A stretch of DNA of 64,000 bases, from NCBI RefSeq assembly GCF_014197615.1, contig NZ_JACIFY010000005.1, positions 248,001-312,000 of the forward strand, given 5' to 3'. Below are positions 1 through 9,528 of the stretch, piece by piece (the stretch's first letter is position 1; every line of letters begins with the position of its first letter). The stretch comes from Rhizobium esperanzae (GTDB lineage Bacteria; Pseudomonadota; Alphaproteobacteria; Rhizobiales; Rhizobiaceae). The notes under the pieces were generated by a model that was not told the origin of the DNA, ran no database searches, and worked only from the letters and a program-made list of their open reading frames with translations. A program made the translations under genes and the position numbers.

Positions 1-194
1 AACAGCATGATCGGCAGCGCGGTCGAAGTCTGCACCAGCGCCACCATATCCTCCGAGGCGGTGATCGTCGTCATCATCCAGGCTGCACCGACGGCCTGGA
101 TCAGGCCGCCGAAATTGGAGGACAGGCTGGCGAACCAGATGGTGCGGTAGGTATCGTGCCGCAAAGGCGCCAATGTCGAGGAAGTATAGGCCAC
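1..194 (-). CDS. MFS transporter, N-terminal part only (cut by window start)
   Basis: Reading leftwards from GTG at 194 gives 64 codons without a stop: a short polar N-terminus containing RHDTYRTIWFASLSSNFG, then a hydrophobic first membrane helix ending in GAAWMMTT. This opening is typical of the MFS_3 / EntS-like branch of the major facilitator superfamily (exporters of siderophores or drugs). A GGGAG ribosome site lies about 5 bases before the GTG. The gene is divergent from the rimP operon. Family-level assignment is reasonable; the substrate cannot be told from this fragment. Confidence 0.6.
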   Translation of the reverse strand, partial: MAYTSSTLAPLRHDTYRTIWFASLSSNFGGLIQAVGAAWMMTTITASEDMVALVQTSTALPIML

Positions 195-307
195 GATTTC
201 TCCCGCTTTTGTTATTGCGCCGCATCGGCAATATATGCGCAAGACCGGCGCTGGCCATAGGCCTGTTCGCCGCGCCGGGTGCGAATTGGCGGAATCGGTC
301 GCAGACC

Positions 308-336
308 TTGCAATTTCGGAAAAACCCGACTATATG
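308..336 (+). promoter_or_regulatory. Candidate sigma-70 promoter of the rimP-nusA-infB operon
   Basis: TTGCAA (308-313) and TATATG (331-336) are separated by exactly 17 bp and lie upstream of rimP with no other gene between. Transcription would start near 343, giving a leader of about 100 nt that includes the hairpin at 363-393. Assigned from sequence resemblance alone. Confidence 0.5.
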
Positions 337-362
337 GCTCTCAAATTCTTGATCGCTTGATG

Positions 363-393
363 AAGAGTGGGCCGCAAGGACCCGCTCTTTTTT
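363..393 (+). terminator. Terminator-like hairpin in the rimP leader (possible attenuator)
   Basis: AAGAGTGGG (363-371) pairs with CCCGCTCTT (381-389), with one G-U pair, across a 9-nt loop, and is followed directly by a run of T (388-393). It lies between the candidate promoter and rimP, so it could stop most transcripts before the operon. A 12-codon reading frame starting at ATG 360 ([12 protein letters not shown]) runs through the whole hairpin. Alternatively it ends a short upstream RNA. Confidence 0.5.
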
Positions 394-439
394 ATTAGCG
401 CGATCCCTAAAAAGCATGAAATTGCGAGGAGCGCACCGC

Positions 440-1045
440 TTGTCGGACATGACAAACGCAGGCAACGAAGTCGAGCCGCGGCTGATTACCGAAACCGGGC
501 TCGACCAGCGTCTTGCCGATATCATCGAACCCGTGCTCGTCGGACTGGGCTTCCGGCTTATCCGCGTCCGGATGCTGAACCAGAACGGCGCGACGATGCA
601 GGTCATGGCCGAACGCAACGACGGCACGATGACGGTTCAGGACTGCGAAGAAGTCTCGATGGCGATTTCTCCGGTCCTCGATGTGGAAGATCCGATCGAT
701 AAAGAGTATCATCTCGAAGTGTCTTCGCCCGGCATCGACCGTCCGATGGTGCGGAAATCCGATTTCGTCCGCTGGCAGGGCCACCTTGTGAAATGCGAAA
801 CGTCGATCCTGATCGACAATCGCAAGCGCTTCCGCGGCAAGATCGTCGAAGCAGGCGTAGATGGTTTCACGCTCGAGCGTGACCAGGTCGCTTACGGGGA
901 AGAGCAGAAGGTCACCATTCCCTTCACGGCGCTTAGCGATGCGAAGCTCATTCTGACCGACGACCTGATCCGCGACGCGTTGCGCGCCGACAAGCTGGCG
1001 AAAGCCCAGGCCGCCAACCAGAACGACGCGGACGACCAGGAATAA
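440..1045 (+). CDS. rimP: Ribosome maturation factor RimP
   Basis: RimP binds the 30S precursor and is needed for its maturation. The protein (about 200 aa) has the family's N-terminal alpha/beta domain with [11 protein letters not shown] and the hallmark [12 protein letters not shown] near residue 90, then the C-terminal SH3-like domain. Start choice: ATG at 416 lacks a ribosome site, whereas GAGGAG (425-430) sits 9 bases before TTG 440; ATG 449 is a third in-frame option. It is the first gene of the nusA-infB operon, as in most proteobacteria, 59 bases ahead of nusA. Probably controlled through the leader hairpin at 363-393. Confidence 0.93.
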   Translation: MSDMTNAGNEVEPRLITETGLDQRLADIIEPVLVGLGFRLIRVRMLNQNGATMQVMAERNDGTMTVQDCEEVSMAISPVLDVEDPIDKEYHLEVSSPGIDRPMVRKSDFVRWQGHLVKCETSILIDNRKRFRGKIVEAGVDGFTLERDQVAYGEEQKVTIPFTALSDAKLILTDDLIRDALRADKLAKAQAANQNDADDQE

Positions 1046-1104
1046 CCGATCAACAGACCGCTGCAGGGACGGGAACCCTGGAGTAAAGACGGAGAAACAA
1101 GACA

Positions 1105-2712
1105 ATGGCAGTCAGTGCGAACCGGCTCGAACTTCTGCAGATCGCAGATGCAGTGGCGCGCGAAAAGGTCATCGACCGCGAGATCGTGCTGGCCGCAATG
1201 GCCGACGCTATCCAGAAGGCGGCACGCTCCCGTTACGGCACCGAGTCCAACATCCGGGCCGACATCAATCCGAAGACCGGCGAAATCCGTCTGCAGCGCC
1301 TGCTCGAAGTCGTCGACAAGGCCGAGGATTATTCGACGCAGATCCCGCTGGAACTCGCCCGCGACCGCAACCCGGACGCCGCACTCGGCGATTTCATCGC
1401 CGATCCGCTGCCGCCGATGGATTTCGGCCGCATCGCCGCACAGTCCGCCAAGCAGGTGATCGTGCAGAAGGTGCGTGAAGCCGAGCGCGACCGCCAGTTC
1501 GACGAATTCAAGGATCGCACCGGCGAAATCGTCAACGGCACCGTCAAGCGCGTCGAATACGGCAATGTCATCGTCGATCTCGGCCGTGGCGAAGGCATCA
1601 TCCGCCGCGACGAAATGATCCCGCGCGAAAACGTCCGCTACGGCGATCGCGTCCGTGCCTATGTCTACGACGTCCGTCGCGAGCAGCGCGGCCCGCAGAT
1701 CTTCCTGTCGCGCACGCATCCGCAGTTCATGGTGAAGCTGTTCACCATGGAAGTGCCTGAGATTTACGACGGCATCATCCAGGTAAAGTCGGTCGCCCGC
1801 GATCCCGGTTCGCGCGCCAAGATCGCCGTGATCTCGAACGACAGCTCGATCGATCCGGTCGGCGCCTGCGTCGGTATGCGCGGTTCGCGCGTCCAGGCCG
1901 TCGTCGGCGAGCTCCAGGGCGAGAAGATCGACATCATTCCGTGGTCTCAGGATCCGGCGACCTTCGTCGTCAACGCCCTGCAGCCGGCCGAAGTCGCCAA
2001 GGTCGTTCTCGACGAGGATGCCGAGCGCATCGAAGTGGTCGTTCCCGACGAGCAGCTGTCGCTTGCGATCGGTCGCCGCGGCCAGAACGTCCGCCTCGCC
2101 TCGCAGCTGACCGGCTGGGACATCGACATCATGACGGAAGCCGAAGAATCGGAACGCCGTCAGAAGGAATTCAACGAGCGCACCAACCTGTTCATGGACT
2201 CGCTCGACGTCGACGAAATGGTCGGCCAGGTTCTGGCTTCAGAAGGCTTTGCCGCGGTTGAAGAACTGGCTTACGTCGATCTCGATGAAATCTCCTCGAT
2301 CGACGGTTTCGACGAAGAGACGGCGCAGGAAATCCAGCAGCGCGCCCGCGAATTCCTCGAGCGTCTCGAAGCCGAGATGGACGAGAAGCGCAAGGCGCTC
2401 GGCGTTCAGGACGAACTGCGCGAAATCGACGGCATCACCGCCCAGATGATGGTGGCGCTCGGCGAAGACGGCATCAAGACGATCGAAGACTTTGCCGGTT
2501 GCGCCGCCGACGATCTCGTCGGCTGGACGGAACGCAAGAACGGCGAAACGAAGAAGTTCGAAGGCCTGTTCTCGAAGTTCGACGTCTCGCGCGTCGAGGC
2601 CGAGCAGATGATCGTCCAGGCCCGCCTTTCGGCCGGCTGGATCACGCAAGAGGATCTGGCGAAGGAGGCCGAAGAAGAGGTCACCGACGCTGAAGCCGAA
2701 CAAGAAGCATGA
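1105..2712 (+). CDS. nusA: Transcription termination/antitermination protein NusA
   Basis: NusA binds RNA polymerase and nascent RNA and modulates pausing, termination and rRNA antitermination. The 535 residues show the N-terminal polymerase-binding domain (about 1-125), an S1 domain (about 130-200, with [16 protein letters not shown]), tandem KH domains (about 205-345, with [15 protein letters not shown] and [13 protein letters not shown]), and two C-terminal acidic helix-hairpin repeats (about 365-510), a length normal for alphaproteobacteria. GGAG lies 12 bases before the ATG. The stop overlaps the start of the next gene (ATGA), so translation of the two is probably coupled. Confidence 0.97.
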   Translation: MAVSANRLELLQIADAVAREKVIDREIVLAAMADAIQKAARSRYGTESNIRADINPKTGEIRLQRLLEVVDKAEDYSTQIPLELARDRNPDAALGDFIADPLPPMDFGRIAAQSAKQVIVQKVREAERDRQFDEFKDRTGEIVNGTVKRVEYGNVIVDLGRGEGIIRRDEMIPRENVRYGDRVRAYVYDVRREQRGPQIFLSRTHPQFMVKLFTMEVPEIYDGIIQVKSVARDPGSRAKIAVISNDSSIDPVGACVGMRGSRVQAVVGELQGEKIDIIPWSQDPATFVVNALQPAEVAKVVLDEDAERIEVVVPDEQLSLAIGRRGQNVRLASQLTGWDIDIMTEAEESERRQKEFNERTNLFMDSLDVDEMVGQVLASEGFAAVEELAYVDLDEISSIDGFDEETAQEIQQRAREFLERLEAEMDEKRKALGVQDELREIDGITAQMMVALGEDGIKTIEDFAGCAADDLVGWTERKNGETKKFEGLFSKFDVSRVEAEQMIVQARLSAGWITQEDLAKEAEEEVTDAEAEQEA

Positions 2713-3404
2713 TGACCGCGCATGAGCCGGACGCTCTCCCTGATGAGGACGACGATCTTGCAGGTTATGACGTGAACGGACGCATGTGCATCGTGACGCG
2801 CGAAAGCGGATCGCCGGAAGAGCTGATCCGCTTCGTTGCCGCTCCCGATGGAACGGTTGTCGCCGACCTGAAGCGTGAGCTTCCGGGACGCGGATGCTGG
2901 GTGAAGATCGACCGGTCGCTGGTCGACAGGGCGGTGGCGAAGAAACTCTTCGCCCGCGCGCTGAAAATGGATGTGAAGGCGGCGGACGATCTCGGCGCTG
3001 GCGTCGACCGGCTGCTCGCAGCGCAGTTGATGCAGATGATGAACATGGCGCGCAAAGCCGGCCAGTTCGTCAGCGGGTCCTCGAAAGTGGATGCCGCTGT
3101 CAGAAGCGGAGCAGCCCTTGCGGTGTTCCATGCAACCGATGCCGCCGACGACGGCGTGCGGAAAATCGACCAGGCCCGCAAGGCCTGGCACCTCGGAATG
3201 GAGACCGAGGAGGAGATACCTTCCTTCCGTCTCTTCTCGGAGAGCGAAATGGAAGGCCTGATGGGCCAGAATGCTTTTATCCATGCCGCAGTGCTTGCGG
3301 GGCAGGCGGGTGAAGGTGTAGTGAAGCGCGCAAAGATGCTCGAACAGTACCGTATTGGCGGTCAGTCCCGGGCAGCGGGCGGCGCTGGCCGGCAAAAACA
3401 ATGA
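2709..3404 (+). CDS. YlxR (DUF448) RNA-binding protein with L7Ae-like C-terminal domain
   Basis: The N-terminal half (about 18-85) is a YlxR/DUF448 domain: RMCIVTRESG, then PGRGCWV and the conserved basic helix. Residues about 95-200 resemble a ribosomal L7Ae/L30e fold (LLAAQLMQMMNMARKAGQFVSG). This two-domain form (231 aa) is usual in Rhizobiales, whereas in Firmicutes the two parts are separate genes. It lies between nusA and infB, overlapping the nusA stop. ATG 2709 or 2712 may be used. The role is thought to be in transcription-translation or RNase P regulation; the exact function is not known from the sequence. Confidence 0.88.
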   Translation: MMTAHEPDALPDEDDDLAGYDVNGRMCIVTRESGSPEELIRFVAAPDGTVVADLKRELPGRGCWVKIDRSLVDRAVAKKLFARALKMDVKAADDLGAGVDRLLAAQLMQMMNMARKAGQFVSGSSKVDAAVRSGAALAVFHATDAADDGVRKIDQARKAWHLGMETEEEIPSFRLFSESEMEGLMGQNAFIHAAVLAGQAGEGVVKRAKMLEQYRIGGQSRAAGGAGRQKQ

Positions 3405-3506
3405 GGCGGTCACCGGCATCGGCCGGTCCAATTCTCATTGATCGACAGTATTTGAACGACAGGGTCTGATCTAGTCATCGCTCCCTGTCCGAAGGAACGG
3501 GAACGA

Positions 3507-6263
3507 ATGACCGATAGCAACGACGACAAGACAATCAGCGTGACGGGCAAAAAGACGCTTACCCTGAAACCATCGGGGATGAGTCAGGGCACCGTTCGCC
3601 AGGATATGGGTCGAGGTCGCACCAAGGCGGTCGTCGTCGAGACCCGCAAGCGGCGCCCGATGCGTCCGGAAGACGAAAAGCCGATTACACCAGCCGCTCC
3701 GGTGGTCCCTGTCCGTGCAGCCGAACCGGCGCCCGCACCCGTGCAGGCCCGCCCGCAGCAGCCGACACCGGCACCGCGGGTTCAGCCGAGCAACAACCAG
3801 ACGAACCAGCGTCCGCAGCAGTCCCACCAGGCGCCGCGGCAGAACGATCGTCCGCGCCCGGTGGTGCTGAACCATCTGTCGCCGGAAGAGATGGACGCCC
3901 GCCGCCGTGCGCTTGCCGACGCCCAGGCGCGTGACGCCCAGGATGCGATCCGCCGCGCCGAGGAAGAAAAGCGCCGGGCCGCCGAAGAGATTGTCCGCAA
4001 GGCAGCCGAAGCCGAAGAAGCTGCCCGCCGGGCCGCCGAAGAGGCTATCCGGCAGGCCGAGGCACCGGCCGCCGTTGCCGAACCGGCAGCCGCAGCACCT
4101 GCTCCGGCCGAAGCACGCGCCGACGCGCAGCGTCCGCAGCAGCCTGCTTCGTCGGCACCTGCCGCCCGCCGGCCCGATGCGGCTGGAGCACCTTCTGCTG
4201 CCCGTCCGGCAGCGGGCGCTGCTGCCCCCGGCGCCGCTCGCGGCCGCCGCGACGAAAAGGAAGACGACGATCGTGGCGGTGCCGCACGCGGCGGTCCGGT
4301 GCGTGGCCGCGTCGTTCGCCCGGAACCGGCAAAGCCGGTCACGACCCGTCCGAAGACCGATGACGAACGCCGTCGCGGCAAGCTGACGATCTCCACTGCC
4401 AACGTCGACGGCGAGGACAATGCCCGCGGTCGTTCGCTCTCGGCGATGCGCCGCCGGCAGGAGAAGTTCCGCCGCGGCCAGATGCAGGAAACCCGCGAGA
4501 AGATCTCGCGCGAAGTGATTCTGCCCGAGACCATCACCATTCAGGAACTGTCGCAGCGCATGTCCGAACGCGCCGTCGACGTCATCAAGTACCTGATGAA
4601 GGAAGGCCAGATGATGAAGCCGGGCGACGTCATCGACGCCGACCTTGCCGAACTCATCGCCGGCGAATTCGGCCATACGGTCAGGCGCGTGTCGGAATCC
4701 GACGTCGAACTCGGCATCTTCAACGTGTCCGACGAGGATGTCGAACTGGTTTCGCGCCCGCCCGTCGTCACCATCATGGGCCATGTCGACCACGGCAAGA
4801 CCTCGCTGCTCGACGCCATCCGCCATGCCAACGTGGTCTCCGGCGAAGCCGGCGGCATCACCCAGCATATCGGCGCCTATCAGGTGGAGCAGAACGGTCA
4901 GAAGATCACCTTCATCGACACGCCCGGCCACGCCGCCTTCACGGCGATGCGTGCCCGCGGTGCGCAGGCGACCGACATCGCGATCCTGGTGGTTGCAGCC
5001 GACGACAGCGTGATGCCGCAGACGATCGAATCGATCAACCACGCCAAGGCGGCCGGTGTTCCGATCATCGTTGCGATCAACAAGGTCGACAAGCACGAGG
5101 CCGATCCGCAGAAGGTCCGCAACCAGCTGCTGCAGCACGAAGTCTTCGTGGAATCCATGGGCGGTGAAGTGCTCGACGTCGAAGTTTCGGCCAAGACGGG
5201 CAAAAACCTCGACAAGCTGCTCGAGGCGATCCTGCTGCAGGCGGAAATACTCGATCTCAAGGCCAATCCGAACCGCACGGCGGAAGGCACCGTCATCGAA
5301 GCCCAGCTCGACCGCGGCCGTGGTTCTGTCGCGACCGTGCTCGTCCAGAAGGGTACGCTGCGTCCGGGCCAGATCATCGTCGCCGGCGACGTCTGGGGCC
5401 GCGTGCGTGCGCTGGTCACCGACAAGGGCGACCATGTGAAGGAAGCGGGCCCGGCAACCCCGGTCGAGGTTCTCGGTCTCTCCGGCACGCCGCAGGCGGG
5501 CGACAAGTTCGCCGTCGTCGAAAGCGAAAGCCGCGCCCGCGAAATCTCGGAATATCGTCAGCGTCTTGCCCGCGACAAGGCGGCTGCCCGCCAGTCGGGA
5601 CAGCGCGGCTCGCTGGAACAGATGATGATGCAGCGCCAGAGCGCCGGCATCAAGGAGTTCCCGCTCGTCATCAAGGGTGACGTGCAGGGCTCGATCGAAG
5701 CAATTGCCGGCGCACTGGAAAAGCTCGGCACCGACGAAGTCCGCGCCCGCATCGTCCATTCGGGCGCCGGCGGCATCACCGAGTCGGATATCTCGCTCGC
5801 CGAAGCTTCGAACGCCGCCATTATCGGCTTCAACGTTCGTGCAAATACCCAGGCACGCCAGTTCGCCGAGCGCGAAGGCATCGAAATCCGCTACTACAAC
5901 ATCATCTACGACCTGGTGGATGACGTGAAGGCAGCGATGTCGGGCCTGCTATCTCCGGAACGGCGCGAAACCTTCATCGGCAATGCCGAAATCCTCGAGG
6001 TGTTCAACATCACCAAGGTCGGCAAGGTCGCAGGCTGCCGTGTCGTCGAAGGCAAGGTCGAACGCGGTGCGGGCGTGCGCCTCATCCGCAACGATGTCGT
6101 CGTTCACGAAGGCAAGCTCAAGACCCTCAAGCGCTTCAAGGACGAAGTGTCCGAAGTGCCGATGGGCCAGGAATGCGGCATGGCCTTCGAAAACTACGAG
6201 GATATGCGCGCCGGCGACGTCATCGAGTGCTTCCGCGTCGAGCATATCACGCGCACGCTCTAA
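3507..6263 (+). CDS. infB: Translation initiation factor IF-2
   Basis: IF-2 is the GTPase that brings fMet-tRNA to the 30S subunit. The 918-aa protein begins with a short IF2-associated segment, then a long low-complexity Arg/Ala/Pro/Glu linker (about 60-290) that is probably extended or helical. The G domain follows: G1 GHVDHGKT near 424, G3 DTPGH near 471, G4 NKVD near 525. Domains II, III (DVQGSIEAI) and C-terminal IF2-C2 ([13 protein letters not shown]) complete it. A purine-rich site (GGAACGGGAACGA) precedes ATG 3507. Length and order agree with other rhizobial IF-2. Confidence 0.97.
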   Translation: MTDSNDDKTISVTGKKTLTLKPSGMSQGTVRQDMGRGRTKAVVVETRKRRPMRPEDEKPITPAAPVVPVRAAEPAPAPVQARPQQPTPAPRVQPSNNQTNQRPQQSHQAPRQNDRPRPVVLNHLSPEEMDARRRALADAQARDAQDAIRRAEEEKRRAAEEIVRKAAEAEEAARRAAEEAIRQAEAPAAVAEPAAAAPAPAEARADAQRPQQPASSAPAARRPDAAGAPSAARPAAGAAAPGAARGRRDEKEDDDRGGAARGGPVRGRVVRPEPAKPVTTRPKTDDERRRGKLTISTANVDGEDNARGRSLSAMRRRQEKFRRGQMQETREKISREVILPETITIQELSQRMSERAVDVIKYLMKEGQMMKPGDVIDADLAELIAGEFGHTVRRVSESDVELGIFNVSDEDVELVSRPPVVTIMGHVDHGKTSLLDAIRHANVVSGEAGGITQHIGAYQVEQNGQKITFIDTPGHAAFTAMRARGAQATDIAILVVAADDSVMPQTIESINHAKAAGVPIIVAINKVDKHEADPQKVRNQLLQHEVFVESMGGEVLDVEVSAKTGKNLDKLLEAILLQAEILDLKANPNRTAEGTVIEAQLDRGRGSVATVLVQKGTLRPGQIIVAGDVWGRVRALVTDKGDHVKEAGPATPVEVLGLSGTPQAGDKFAVVESESRAREISEYRQRLARDKAAARQSGQRGSLEQMMMQRQSAGIKEFPLVIKGDVQGSIEAIAGALEKLGTDEVRARIVHSGAGGITESDISLAEASNAAIIGFNVRANTQARQFAEREGIEIRYYNIIYDLVDDVKAAMSGLLSPERRETFIGNAEILEVFNITKVGKVAGCRVVEGKVERGAGVRLIRNDVVVHEGKLKTLKRFKDEVSEVPMGQECGMAFENYEDMRAGDVIECFRVEHITRTL

Positions 6264-6287
6264 ACCGCTGCGCACGCTATCAGCTTT

Positions 6288-6323
6288 CCGAAAGCCATTC
6301 GCCAGCCGGCGGATGGCTTTCGG
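6288..6323 (+). promoter_or_regulatory. Long hairpin between infB and rbfA
   Basis: Bases 6288-6303 pair over all 16 positions (one G-U) with 6308-6323, leaving a 4-nt loop (AGCC). No T-run follows, so this is not a standard intrinsic terminator. It could be an RNase III processing site or a partial terminator that lowers rbfA-truB expression relative to infB. Confidence 0.6.
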
Positions 6324-6417
6324 GCATCAGCCGCCTTGACCTTTTCGGCCAAAAGAGTCATGGACGCTCTCCTTTGACGGGTTCGATTCCCAGCCGCATC
6401 GGCAAATAGAGATAACA

Positions 6418-6822
6418 ATGACCAGAGCAACTTCTTCCGCGCCTTCGCAGCGCATGCTGCGCGTTGGCGAACAGGTTCGCGCCGCAATCACCCAGGTGCT
6501 GCAGCGGGGCGAAGTGCGTGACGACGTCATCGAAGCGACCGTGATCTCGATCTCGGAAGTGCGCATGTCGCCCGACCTCAAGATCGCCACGGCTTACGTG
6601 ACGCCGCTCGGCGTTTCCGACCACAGCATCGTCATCGAGGCCTTGAACCGTCATGCGAAATTTATCCGCGGCCGGCTCGGGCAGCAGCTTCGGCAGATGA
6701 AATACATGCCGGAGGTGCGCTTCCGCGACGATACCAGCTTCGACAACTACAAGAAGATCGATGAGCTGCTGCGCTCGCCCGAGGTGCGCCGCGACCTCGA
6801 CGGCGATAATGACGAACAATAA
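6418..6822 (+). CDS. rbfA: 30S ribosome-binding factor RbfA
   Basis: RbfA binds pre-30S subunits and helps process the 16S rRNA 5' end, mainly needed in the cold. The 134-aa protein has the KH-type fold with [17 protein letters not shown] at the N-terminus, then [23 protein letters not shown] strands, and the family's [19 protein letters not shown] segment around 82-100, with [10 protein letters not shown] near the end. It is downstream of infB after a 154-base gap holding a strong hairpin, and 13 bases before the chosen truB start. Confidence 0.94.
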   Translation: MTRATSSAPSQRMLRVGEQVRAAITQVLQRGEVRDDVIEATVISISEVRMSPDLKIATAYVTPLGVSDHSIVIEALNRHAKFIRGRLGQQLRQMKYMPEVRFRDDTSFDNYKKIDELLRSPEVRRDLDGDNDEQ

Positions 6823-6835
6823 ACAGAAGAGACTG

Positions 6836-7768
6836 ATGTCCAAACCACGCAAACCCAAGGGCCGGCCGATTTCCGGCTGGCTGATCCTCGACAAGCCGGT
6901 GGATTTCGGCTCGACGGAAGCCGTTTCCAAGATCAAGTGGCTCTACAAGGCGCAGAAGGCCGGTCATGCCGGCACGCTCGATCCGCTCGCCTCCGGCATG
7001 CTGCCGATTGCGCTCGGCGATGCGACGAAGACCGTTCCCTATGTGATGGACGGCCGCAAGGTCTATGAATTCACGGTCAGCTGGGGCGAGGAACGCGCCA
7101 CCGACGATCTCGAGGGCGAAGTGACCGAAAGCTCGGACAAGCGCCCCAGCGAACAGCAGATCCGCGATATCCTGCCTGGATATATCGGCACCATCAGCCA
7201 GGTGCCGCCGCAGTTTTCAGCCATCAAGATATCGGGTGAACGCGCCTATGATCTGGCGCGCGAAGGCGAAGTCGTCGAAATCCCCTCGCGTGAGGTCGAT
7301 ATCTTCCGGCTGACATTGCTGGCCTGCCCGGATGCCAATACCGCGCATTTCGAAGTGGAATGCGGCAAGGGCACCTATGTCAGAGCGCTCGCCCGCGATT
7401 TCGGCCGGGAGCTCGGCTGCTACGGCCATGTGTCCGGGCTGCGGCGCACCTTCGTCGCGCCCTTCGCGGAAGAGGCCATGGTGCCGCTCGCCAATCTCGT
7501 GGCGCTGGAGGCGATCGAAGATATGGACGAGCGGCTGGCAGCCCTCGACGCACTGCTGATCGACACCTGCGAGGCGCTCTCGGCCCTGCCCCACCTCGTC
7601 ATCAACGACGACCAGGCGCACCGGCTGAAGATGGGTAACCCGATCCTGGTGCGCGGCCGCGATGCGCCGGTTGCCGAAAGCGAAGCCTATGCGACGGCCC
7701 GCGGCAGGCTGATTGCGATCGGCGAGATCGGCCAGGGCGAGTTCCGCCCCAAGCGCGTTTTCGGCTGA
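6836..7768 (+). CDS. truB: tRNA pseudouridine(55) synthase TruB
   Basis: TruB makes pseudouridine 55 in the T-loop of nearly all tRNAs. The 310-aa protein has [13 protein letters not shown], the catalytic motif [11 protein letters not shown] with the nucleophilic Asp at residue 49, the [14 protein letters not shown] segment, and [12 protein letters not shown] near 180, all diagnostic. ATG 6836 is chosen because it leaves a normal N-terminus; an ATG at 6809 that overlaps rbfA is in frame but has no visible ribosome site. Last gene of the nusA-infB operon. Confidence 0.95.
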   Translation: MSKPRKPKGRPISGWLILDKPVDFGSTEAVSKIKWLYKAQKAGHAGTLDPLASGMLPIALGDATKTVPYVMDGRKVYEFTVSWGEERATDDLEGEVTESSDKRPSEQQIRDILPGYIGTISQVPPQFSAIKISGERAYDLAREGEVVEIPSREVDIFRLTLLACPDANTAHFEVECGKGTYVRALARDFGRELGCYGHVSGLRRTFVAPFAEEAMVPLANLVALEAIEDMDERLAALDALLIDTCEALSALPHLVINDDQAHRLKMGNPILVRGRDAPVAESEAYATARGRLIAIGEIGQGEFRPKRVFG

Positions 7769-7826
7769 AGTATTTGTTCGTGTCGGCGATTGTCAGCCGG
7801 CAGTGATGCGATATCTTCCTTTCGGG

Positions 7827-7897
7827 CGATACCGCCCGAGGGGCGATTACCGCCCGAGGGGCGATTGCCGCCCGAGGGGGCCATAACGGCCGAGGGG
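7827..7897 (+). repeat. Four-unit ~18-bp tandem repeat before the alpha/beta hydrolase
   Basis: CGATTACCGCCCGAGGGG (7844-7861) and CGATTGCCGCCCGAGGGG (7862-7879) are preceded by a 17-bp version (7827-7843) and followed by a degenerate one (7880-7897). Each junction can fold as a small GGGCG/CGCCC hairpin. The last unit supplies the purines of the ribosome site for ATG 7904, so copy-number change might alter expression of that gene. Confidence 0.8.
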
Positions 7898-7903
7898 AAG
7901 AAT

Positions 7904-8755
7904 ATGCGCGTAACCGCTGTCGCAACACTGACGCTCTTTTCACTGTTCGTGACCGTTGCCGGCGCTCAATCCGCCGAGCGCTGGGCCGAGCTTCCGGCCT
8001 TTCCTTCGATGCCGGCGGCCAAGACAAGCGGCATGGCCGATGTGAACGACATCAAGATGTATTACGCCGAATATGGCGAAGGCGAGCCGATCCTCTTCAT
8101 TCACGGCGGACTAGGAAATGCCGAGGTCTGGGGCCACCAGGTCGCCGATTTCGCCAGGGATCACCTGGTCATCGTTGCCGACAGCCGCGGCCATGGACGG
8201 TCGACGCGCAGCCAGCAGCCCTTCGGCTACGACCTGATGACATCGGATTATGTCGCCCTTCTCGACTATCTGAAGATCGACAAGGTGACGCTCGTGGGAT
8301 GGTCGGACGGCGGTATCATCGGCATCGACATGGCGATGAAACATCCGGAAAAATTGACCCGCGTCATTGCCCAGGCGGCCAATGTCACGACCGACGGCGT
8401 CAAGCCCGACGTCATGGACAACGCGACCTTCAACAACTACATCAACGTCGCCGGCGAACAGTACCGCAAGCTTTCGCCGACGCCGAACGAATACGACGCC
8501 TTCGTCAAGCAGATCTCTCAGATGTGGGCGACCCAGCCGGCCTGGACGGCCGCCGATCTTGCCAAGATCTCGGTGCCGGTCACGCTTGCCATCGGCGATC
8601 ACGATGAAGCCGTCAAGCTCGACCATACGGAAATGATGGCAAAGCAGATTCCGGGCGCCAAACTCGTCATCCTGAAAGATGTGAGCCATTTCGCCATGCT
8701 GCAGGATCCTTCAGCCTATGACGGGATGATCCGAGGCGCCATGGCGGGCCGTTGA
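7904..8755 (+). CDS. Exported alpha/beta-fold hydrolase
   Basis: The protein (283 aa) starts with a Sec signal peptide (MRVTAVATLTLFSLFVTVAGAQS, cleavage near residue 22). The hydrolase fold is clear: HGGLGNAEVW oxyanion loop, nucleophile elbow GWSDGG, acid in GDHDEAVK, and catalytic His in VSHFAM close to the C-terminus. Substrate is unknown; similar proteins are annotated as esterases or haloperoxidase-like hydrolases. A longer frame extends upstream to 7790 through the tandem repeat, but GAGGGGAAG directly before ATG 7904 and the signal peptide fix the start. Monocistronic, between truB and rpsO. Confidence 0.85.
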   Translation: MRVTAVATLTLFSLFVTVAGAQSAERWAELPAFPSMPAAKTSGMADVNDIKMYYAEYGEGEPILFIHGGLGNAEVWGHQVADFARDHLVIVADSRGHGRSTRSQQPFGYDLMTSDYVALLDYLKIDKVTLVGWSDGGIIGIDMAMKHPEKLTRVIAQAANVTTDGVKPDVMDNATFNNYINVAGEQYRKLSPTPNEYDAFVKQISQMWATQPAWTAADLAKISVPVTLAIGDHDEAVKLDHTEMMAKQIPGAKLVILKDVSHFAMLQDPSAYDGMIRGAMAGR

Positions 8756-8906
8756 AGCTGCCGGGGACGACCCCTCTTTCCATCGATCCATATTTGGTTT
8801 ATAGGCAGCGCCAGCATCGGGTACGCCCGTTTGCATTCACGGCCAAAGCTGGACGGCATCCCGGCTTTTGGCGACTTTTATCTCCTCTCTTAGAAAGGAT
8901 CACCCG

Positions 8907-9176
8907 ATGTCGATTACTGCTGAGCGCAAGGCTGCGCTGATCAAGGAATACGCAACCGCCGAAGGCGACACTGGTTCTCCTGAGGTTCAGGTCGCGATCC
9001 TGACCGAACGCATCAACAACCTGACCGAACACTTCAAGGACCACAAGAAGGATAACCATTCCCGCCGTGGCCTGCTGACGATGGTTTCGAGCCGCCGCTC
9101 GCTTCTTGATTATCTCAAGAAGAAGGATGAAGGCCGTTATTCCAAGCTGATCTCCAGCCTGGGTATCCGCCGCTAA
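8907..9176 (+). CDS. rpsO: 30S ribosomal protein S15
   Basis: S15 is a primary 16S rRNA-binding protein. The 89 residues match the family over its whole length: [32 protein letters not shown], then [16 protein letters not shown] and a C-terminal [15 protein letters not shown] (8894-8899) precedes ATG 8907. It is followed by a strong terminator and then pnp, the usual rpsO-pnp order. In E. coli S15 represses its own translation; nothing visible here tests that. Confidence 0.97.
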   Translation: MSITAERKAALIKEYATAEGDTGSPEVQVAILTERINNLTEHFKDHKKDNHSRRGLLTMVSSRRSLLDYLKKKDEGRYSKLISSLGIRR

Positions 9177-9181
9177 GATTG

Positions 9182-9219
9182 TCCGGCGGGCGCTTTCCGA
9201 GCGCCCGCCGGATCTTGTT
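9182..9219 (+). terminator. Intrinsic terminator after rpsO
   Basis: TCCGGCGGGCGCT (9182-9194) pairs perfectly over 13 bp with 9200-9212, with a 5-nt loop, followed by TCTTGTTT. It separates rpsO from pnp and may be read through part of the time, as in other bacteria. Confidence 0.85.
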
Positions 9220-9528
9220 TCGGGACACGGTTCCCGATGAAATGTTCCAGCCGCGCCCTATTTTCCAAGCGGTGGAAAGATCGGCAGACCCGGATGGGCC
9301 GGTTCTGCCAAACCAACCGTTGACCTGTCATGGGGCAGGATTGCCGGATGCTTTCGGCCAAGGCTTGTCAGAGCTTTGGCCCAGTTTCCCGGGAACTGGG
9401 TTCCCTGGGGAAGCTGAGATAAAAGCCTCTCGTTGTCTTGCCCGTGATACGTCACATTGCTTGCGGTCGACTGTGCGCTGCGCCCTGATATCGGCGATGG
9501 CGCGTGCTCCCGCACTGAAGGACAAGTC
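9220..9528 (+). promoter_or_regulatory. rpsO-pnp intergenic region / pnp leader
   Basis: About 310 bases without a convincing gene. Two inverted repeats are visible: TCGGGA...TCCCGA near 9219-9236 and CCCAGTT (9381-9387) with AACTGGG (9395-9401). In E. coli the pnp leader hairpin is cut by RNase III and used for autocontrol; these could play the same part, but that is inference. Confidence 0.35.

Noticed and set aside
3471..5759. A 762-codon open frame on the minus strand across infB
   Set aside because: It is antisense to an unmistakable IF-2 and arises from the strong GC bias at third codon positions; the translation has no recognisable domain.
7823..7880. CRISPR-like repeat array
   Set aside because: The 18-bp units are directly adjacent with no spacers and no cas genes nearby; it is a simple tandem repeat.
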